Shown: one piece after another, positions 59,278 through 64,000 of the stretch
Position numbering within the stretch: the stretch's first letter is position 1
Layout of the letters: each line of letters starts with the position of its first letter
Assembly: GCF_940670765.1 (NCBI RefSeq)
Contig: NZ_CALNVW010000027.1
Location: forward strand, 62,001 to 126,000
Reading direction: 5' to 3'
Origin: Streptomyces sp. A 4/2
Lineage (GTDB): Bacteria > Actinomycetota > Actinomycetes > Streptomycetales > Streptomycetaceae
DNA: 64,000 nt
Position numbers and translations under genes: made by a program
Notes under the pieces: model-generated
Databases searched by the model: none
The model's input: the letters and a program-made list of their open reading frames with translations, nothing else
Told to the model about the DNA's origin: nothing

Positions 59278-60285
59278 ATGGCTGAACAGCAGTCTAGTGC
59301 GCGCCTGCGCGCCCACACCGGAGCATCGACATCCGGCGTGATCCACATCCGTACCCGCCTCACCGCCGACTTCACCGTGCTGGCCAACGCCCTTGTGCAG
59401 CGCCCCGGAAGCGCCGTCACGATCGGCGTCGCCGCGTACATCCTGTCGCTGCCGGACGGCGCCCCCGTGAGCATCACCGCACTGTGCGCGCACTTCACCG
59501 AGGGCGAGATCCTCATCTCCCGGGCGCTTCGGGAGCTGGAGGAGATCGGGTACCTGGAACGGCGGCGCGAGCGGGGGCCCGGCGGCCTGATCCGCACGCG
59601 GACGTACTTCCACGATGTACCGGCTCGACTCGACGGCCCGGCCCGGCATACCCCCACACATCGGCCGCCTGTGCCGCCGCGTCCCCGAACACCCTTACAC
59701 AAGCGGGTACTTGGGCCGCTGTCCCGGCCGGATGCCATCGCCGGAACCGACCCCGACCCCGCCGCCGACACGGTGACCGAGGCCGCGTCGCCCGACACGG
59801 TGACCGAGGCCGCGTCGCCCGAAACGCGGACCGAGGCGGTGGCACCCGCCACGTCCGGGCCGCCGCACCCGCTCACCCCTCTCGCCGAGTCCGACCCGCA
59901 GGCCGCCCTCGTCCTCGCCTCGCTGCGCCTCCGTGACCCCCGACTGATCCTGTCCCAGCGGGAAGCCGCGCAGCTCGCGCCCGCCATCACCCAGTGGCTC
60001 GCGCACGGGATCGGTCACGACGACCTCGTCACGCTGCTCACCACCGGACTCCCGAACCCCATCCGAGCCCGCCCGGCCCACCTCCTGGCCTACCGGCTCC
60101 GGGACCTGCCGCTCGCCGTACCTGACACGGGCGTTGACACCGTCCCACCGGCGGTCCTGCCCTGGCAGACCTGCGACGGCGGCTGCGAACGCGCCTTCCG
60201 CGCCGCTGAACCCGGCCGCTGCCGGGACTGCCCGCCCGATGAGGACGGGGAGATTCGCAGGGCATCCTTGCGGGCGGCCTGTTGA
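59278..60285 (+). CDS. Winged-helix DNA-binding protein (Streptomyces-specific)
   Basis: This 335-aa protein has an N-terminal winged helix (ANALVQRPGSAVTIGVAAYI, PVSITALCAHFTEGEILISRALREL, EEIGYLERRRERG). A long disordered Pro/Thr/Ala middle has a VTEAASPDTVTEAASPET repeat. A C-terminal helical region (LILSQREAAQLAPAITQWLA) is followed by a CDGGCERAF and CRDC zinc ribbon-like end. Related proteins are multi-copy in Streptomyces and often next to mobile DNA; function not known to me. ATG 59278. Confidence 0.8.
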   Translation: MAEQQSSARLRAHTGASTSGVIHIRTRLTADFTVLANALVQRPGSAVTIGVAAYILSLPDGAPVSITALCAHFTEGEILISRALRELEEIGYLERRRERGPGGLIRTRTYFHDVPARLDGPARHTPTHRPPVPPRPRTPLHKRVLGPLSRPDAIAGTDPDPAADTVTEAASPDTVTEAASPETRTEAVAPATSGPPHPLTPLAESDPQAALVLASLRLRDPRLILSQREAAQLAPAITQWLAHGIGHDDLVTLLTTGLPNPIRARPAHLLAYRLRDLPLAVPDTGVDTVPPAVLPWQTCDGGCERAFRAAEPGRCRDCPPDEDGEIRRASLRAAC

Positions 60286-60519
60286 ATCGACGGGGGCTGG
60301 TTCCCGTTCAGCGCCCGCTCGCGTCCGTCCCCCGCGTTCGAAGAGATCATCCTGACCGGTTTGATCAAGGCCCCCGCCCGGCGTTCGACCGCACGACAGC
60401 TCCAGCACATGTTCCAGGAACTGCTGTAGACCACGGCACGTGTGTCATCCGCCATCCACCCGCCTTCCGGCGAAGCCGAGTTGGTCCGGTGGGCATCCAG
60501 AACGTCTGCGTGTCGCTCA

Positions 60520-61557
60520 CTGCGGTCGGCGTACCGGGGCTGTCGGTGGTGGGAGCGGCGCCGGCGGCTGCGCGGGATGCTGGTCCCGCCAGGCGCGGCA
60601 GTCCGCCAGCCGGGCCGCGACCCAGGGGTCGTCGCTGAGTTCCGAGGGCAGCCGGGTCGTCTCGTCGAGCACGGCGGCCGACAGTTGCTGCGCGGTCAGG
60701 CTGCCGGTGTCCCTGAGATCCGCGCCGGTCAGGTCGGCGCCGAGCAGGGTCGTTCCGCCGAGCGACGCACCCCGTAGGTCCGCCCCGATGAACTGCGCGT
60801 GGTCCAGCCGGGCATTCCGCAGTGAGGAGAGGCAGAGGTCGGCGCCGTTGAGGATCGCGTGGGTCAGGTCCGCACCGCGAAGGTCGGCGCGTCGTAGGTC
60901 CGCCCAGGTGAAGTACATCCAGGTGAGGCGGGGCGGAGCTTCGAAGTCGAAACTGCGCACCATGAGTCCGGTGAGGGTGGTCGACCTGAGGTCGACGCGT
61001 CGTGGCTCGTGGCGTTCGGGCCGGCGGGCCAGTACGTCGAACGCTGCGCGGATGTCGGCGGGGGGTTCGGTTCCCCAGGCAGGGACGGGCTCCCGCATCC
61101 CTTCCTCCGGAGGGCGGGATTCGGGATTCGGCGGGGTGTCCCGCTTGGCGTTCTCGCGGATGAAGGCCGCGAGTACCCCGACCACGGTGTTGTGCTCTTC
61201 GGCTGACTCCGCCATCACGTGTTCCAGGCTGTAGATGGCTCCGATCCGTTCCGTGAGCTTGTCCGAGGCCAGGTGACCGACGGCTGCCCGGAACCGCTCC
61301 GTCACCTGTCCTCGCCGGGAGAGACGGTAGGTACGGGCCGTGAACACCAGCCCGGCGAGCACCGTCGCGCCCGCCAGCGCGGCCAGTACCGTCTGGCGCA
61401 CGGCGTTCAGGGCGTCCGCCCGGTCCTTTCCCGGCAGTTTGCGGACCGTGTCCCCGGCTATCAGCCAGGACAGAGGCCCCAGCACGACGAGGACCGCGCC
61501 GAGAGTCGCCAGCACGGCGACGGATGTGCCGAGGACGGCTCGTTTCCCGCGAAACAC
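60520..61557 (-). CDS. Pentapeptide-repeat membrane protein
   Basis: This 345-aa protein has two N-terminal membrane helices (about 8-33 and 52-70), then a cytoplasmic helical region (RFRAAVGHLASDKLTERIGAIYSLEHVM) common to the family. A C-terminal pentapeptide-repeat helix follows (LRRADLRGADLTHAILNGAD, then FIGADLRGASLGGTTLLGADLTGADL). The right-handed quadrilateral helix is a scaffold; no enzymatic motif is present. The C-terminal tail is Pro-rich. Start ATG 61557. Typical of actinobacteria. Confidence 0.87.
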
Positions 61558-61729
61558 CGGCCACGATCCGGGTTCCGGCTCTGGCGAGCTGCGTGCGCAT
61601 CATGGTCCGCTATCCCACCGCAGGGGAGACGGGGGCCGCCACCCCTCTCGGCCTTGGAGACCGGCGGGAGCGACGATCCCCGCACGAGGCAAGTACCGCC
61701 GTCCGCAGGTGCGCCAACGGTCCTGCGGA

Positions 61730-64000
61730 TCACCGTGCCGCCTGCTCCTGCCTCTCGTTCGCGAGCAGTTGATCGACCTCGGAGCTCTTGAGGACCAGGG
61801 CTTCGATCGTGATGTCTTCGGCATGGTCCCAGTACGAGTCCGTCCCGTTGGCGTCCGCCTGATGCTGCGATTCCGCGCTGACTCGGTCGTACACCGCGCC
61901 GCCCGCCGGATCGTCGCAGGTAAGGGTGCCGCTGATGCTGTTCCCGGATACCTGCATCGTCTGGCGCTCGCTCGAACACGTGCCTGCGGGATGGCCATCG
62001 ATGTCGAGGGAGCCCACCGTCATCACGACATCGACCTGGCCGAGGTTCCGGACGATGCTGTCGTTGGCGAGGACATCCGAGGAGACCGTTTCCTTGACGT
62101 GGCACCCGTCGGAGTCACAGTTGACGCCGCTGCCCTCCTCCTTCTGGTTGAAGTCCAGGGTTCCGTAGCGCGCTGTGGTGAGGTCCTTCGTGTACTGCTC
62201 CAGGGAGTTGTACATCCTGTCGGATTCCGTGGGGGCCACCGGTGTCAGATCCATGGATGTGGTGTCCGACAGCGGGGTACGGGCCTCCATGGCGCGAGGA
62301 AGCGGGGCCCTGGGGTCGAAGCCCCCGCCCAGCGCGCTCGGCGGCTTCCAGCGCAGCACGCGATACGGCGCGTCCTTGGAGACGTAGAGATACCCGACGG
62401 TGGTGTCGGCGCGAAGGGCCGGGACGCCGTTGATGTCCGTGGTCTGCGGATTCTCCGCCGACGGCAGTCGCGGCTGGTCGGCCAGCGCCTGCGTGAACTT
62501 CTTGGCCAGCTTCGACGGGCTCGGGTAGAGAGACATCTCCTGTGTCAGCCGACTGGAACCCTTGCTGTCCCTGTCGCCCAGGTCGTCGTACGTCCAGAGA
62601 TGCAGATCGCCCGCGGCGCTGTCTGCCGCGTGCCACCGCGAGTAGTCCTTGCCGCCGACGCTCAGCAGGTCCTGGGCGTCCTGGTCCGTGTCCAGGGTGG
62701 ATTCGGTCAGATGACTGGTGCCGAACTCCTCGCCGTGGGCCGTCACAGTGACGTCGTTGAGGTACTCCTTGACGTTCCAGTCGCCCTGGTACCGGAGGCC
62801 TGGCGCTTGGGCCAGGGCCTCCACCGCGCTGTCGAACGGTGCCCGGAGGCCCTTCGAACCACCGGCCCCGCCTCCGCCCCCGGATCCTCCGGTCGTGGTG
62901 ATCGTGACGGCGGCAGTCGTGCCGACGACCAGGACGGCCACAGCGATGAGCAGGGCTTTCCCGCCGGCGAAACCGGCAGCCGTGGCCGTCGTCGCAGCTG
63001 CGGCGGTCGTGGTGACTCCGCCGGCTGCGGTGGATGTGTTCGCGACGGTGTGCGCGGCCGTATGGTGCGCCGCTTGCGCCGTGCCGTGGCCCGCGCCGGC
63101 ATGCCCGGCCGCAGGGTGTGCTGCCTGGGCTGCGCCGTGGCCCGCTGCGTGTGGAACGGCCGCTGTCGTGGCGGACTGGGACGGCGCGGGCGAGAGGTTC
63201 GCCATGTGGGAGGCCACGGAGTGCGACTGCAGTCCGTGTGCGGGGGCGGCGTGTGCGGGGGTGGTCCCGGTCAGCCCGTGTGCCGGGGCGGTGTGTAGGG
63301 GGGCGGTCCCGGGCAGTCCGGGTGCCGGCGCGGGGAGCGGGTTGGTCAACGCCGGTGTGAAGTGCTGGGCGTTGAGCGCGGCGGTGGCGCCGTGGAGGTC
63401 GCCCAGTGCCTTCCACAGCAGAGCGGCCTCGCCCAGGAGTGCTGCCGCGATCACCCGACGCCCCGTGAGCAGGCTGCGGATCCCTTCCTCATGGACGAAG
63501 AAGGTCTCGGCCTGCTTGTCCTCGGCCCGCTGGGCGGCGCTCCAGCCTCGGCCGAGCAGCTTGCCCCAGGCCCGGAAGCGGAGCGAACGGGCCATCGCCG
63601 GGGAGGCGGCGCGGGAGATCCGTACCGCCAGTTCGGGTCGGCCGGCGGCCTCTGCCAGCGTGGCCGCCCGGTCCAACGCCACACTGTGTGCGGCGACTTC
63701 GGCGGCCGTGGTACCCGGCTGCGCCAGCCAGTCGGCGAGGTGGGCACAGATCGCCTCGACCGGGAAGAGCCCGGCGGCCCGGTCGAGTACGGCTGCCACG
63801 ACGTCCTGCGCGCAGCGGTAGCCGTACTGCTCGGCCCGGAGGAGGCCGAGCTCCGCCAGCTGCTCGCACACCCGCGCCGCGTCCGGCAGTTCGGTGAGCG
63901 CGCCGATGTGAGTCCGAGCCAGCTCCGCGCCGTCCAGGGTGGCCAACAGCCGCAGCACGCTCGTCGATGGATCGTCGAGCCCGTCGAGCAGCAGGGGAAG
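61730..64000 (-). CDS. STAND-type ATPase C-terminal part with transmembrane segment and secreted domain (5' end outside window)
   Basis: The minus frame is open from beyond 64000 to the stop at 61730. The first visible 250 residues look like the end of an AAA/STAND regulator: LRLLATLDGAELARTHIGAL winged-helix-like segment, then helical repeats (AVALDRAATLAEAAGRPELA..). There is an Ala/Pro/His-rich linker (about 250-330), one membrane helix (GKALLIAVAVLVVGTTAAVT), a Gly-rich hinge, and an extracellular domain of about 370 residues with two Cys pairs (VNCDSDGCHV, GTCSSERQ..LTCDD). The ATPase motifs should lie upstream. This join of an intracellular ATPase and an extracellular sensor in one chain is notable. 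Confidence 0.75.
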   Translation of the reverse strand, partial: LPLLLDGLDDPSTSVLRLLATLDGAELARTHIGALTELPDAARVCEQLAELGLLRAEQYGYRCAQDVVAAVLDRAAGLFPVEAICAHLADWLAQPGTTAAEVAAHSVALDRAATLAEAAGRPELAVRISRAASPAMARSLRFRAWGKLLGRGWSAAQRAEDKQAETFFVHEEGIRSLLTGRRVIAAALLGEAALLWKALGDLHGATAALNAQHFTPALTNPLPAPAPGLPGTAPLHTAPAHGLTGTTPAHAAPAHGLQSHSVASHMANLSPAPSQSATTAAVPHAAGHGAAQAAHPAAGHAGAGHGTAQAAHHTAAHTVANTSTAAGGVTTTAAAATTATAAGFAGGKALLIAVAVLVVGTTAAVTITTTGGSGGGGGAGGSKGLRAPFDSAVEALAQAPGLRYQGDWNVKEYLNDVTVTAHGEEFGTSHLTESTLDTDQDAQDLLSVGGKDYSRWHAADSAAGDLHLWTYDDLGDRDSKGSSRLTQEMSLYPSPSKLAKKFTQALADQPRLPSAENPQTTDINGVPALRADTTVGYLYVSKDAPYRVLRWKPPSALGGGFDPRAPLPRAMEARTPLSDTTSMDLTPVAPTESDRMYNSLEQYTKDLTTARYGTLDFNQKEEGSGVNCDSDGCHVKETVSSDVLANDSIVRNLGQVDVVMTVGSLDIDGHPAGTCSSERQTMQVSGNSISGTLTCDDPAGGAVYDRVSAESQHQADANGTDSYWDHAEDITIEALVLKSSEVDQLLANERQEQAAR

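Noticed and set aside
60090..60455. Minus frame in the gap beside the pentapeptide-repeat gene
   Set aside because: Overlaps the end of the winged-helix gene, has no ribosome site and no family features; the gap 60286-60519 shows nothing I can name.

Overview
The window is chromosomal DNA of a Streptomyces or very close relative. It has very high GC with GC-biased third positions, frequent GTG starts and ATGA/GTGA overlaps. Marker genes include rodlins, chaplins, a two-gene tyrosinase locus, dcd, and a dnaK-grpE-dnaJ-hspR operon followed by clpB, with HspR-type inverted repeats upstream of dnaK and clpB. I count about 53 real genes or gene remnants. Nearly all the long antisense open frames are composition shadows.

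Layout. 1-3.8 kb: the end of an OmpR-type regulator and its histidine kinase, an NAD-dependent epimerase, a small Cys-rich protein and a SUKH/SMI1 protein. 4.3-12.4 kb: accessory DNA ending at a tRNA-Gly(CCC) gene on the minus strand. The 3' half of this tRNA and its downstream terminator recur at about 5.02-5.11 kb and 6.35-6.44 kb, so I read the block as stacked, decayed integrative elements. It holds a nucleotidyltransferase toxin pair boxed between two of the repeats, an ECF sigma factor with a PASTA-like partner, a TerD protein, a small secreted protein, and debris of TetR, phosphotransferase, Tn3, IS110 and IS5-like genes. 12.7-20 kb: core genes, namely a small zinc-ribbon-like protein, dcd, a phosphoribosyltransferase, a Yip1-family membrane protein, an intact FG-GAP propeller protein beside a broken paralogue, and a large membrane Fe-S oxidoreductase.

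20.2-44.5 kb: a cell-surface and development region. A WecG/TagA-like glycosyltransferase fused to an FkbM-like domain is followed by two rodlins, two short chaplins and a small secreted protein. Next comes a tightly coupled exopolysaccharide cluster: secreted protein, GT4, polyprenyl sugar transferase, O-antigen ligase-like polymerase, MurJ/Wzx-type flippase, polysaccharide deacetylase, second GT4, Wzz-like protein, BioF2/GNAT protein, GH26-like hydrolase, ATP-grasp enzyme and flavoprotein. A lipoprotein, a small conserved protein, a P450, the tyrosinase pair and a ChpG-like chaplin with an unusual His-rich tail close the region. Together these genes would build and modify the hydrophobic aerial surface, the extracellular polysaccharide and pigment.

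44.9-54.1 kb: the HspR regulon, dnaK-grpE-dnaJ-hspR and clpB. Between hspR and clpB lies the locus I find most interesting. A LuxR-type regulator gene has a perfect 25-bp palindrome over its start codon and diverges from a translationally coupled pair. That pair is a secreted peptide made of four 17-residue EVTWE repeats and a small Rieske-like protein that keeps two cysteines but appears to have lost the cluster histidines. 54.2-64 kb: an ATPase and a frameshifted RloB-like gene (a RloAB-type defence pair), a YbjN protein, an ABC exporter, a winged-helix protein, a pentapeptide-repeat membrane protein, and the end of a large STAND-type protein with a transmembrane segment that runs off the window.
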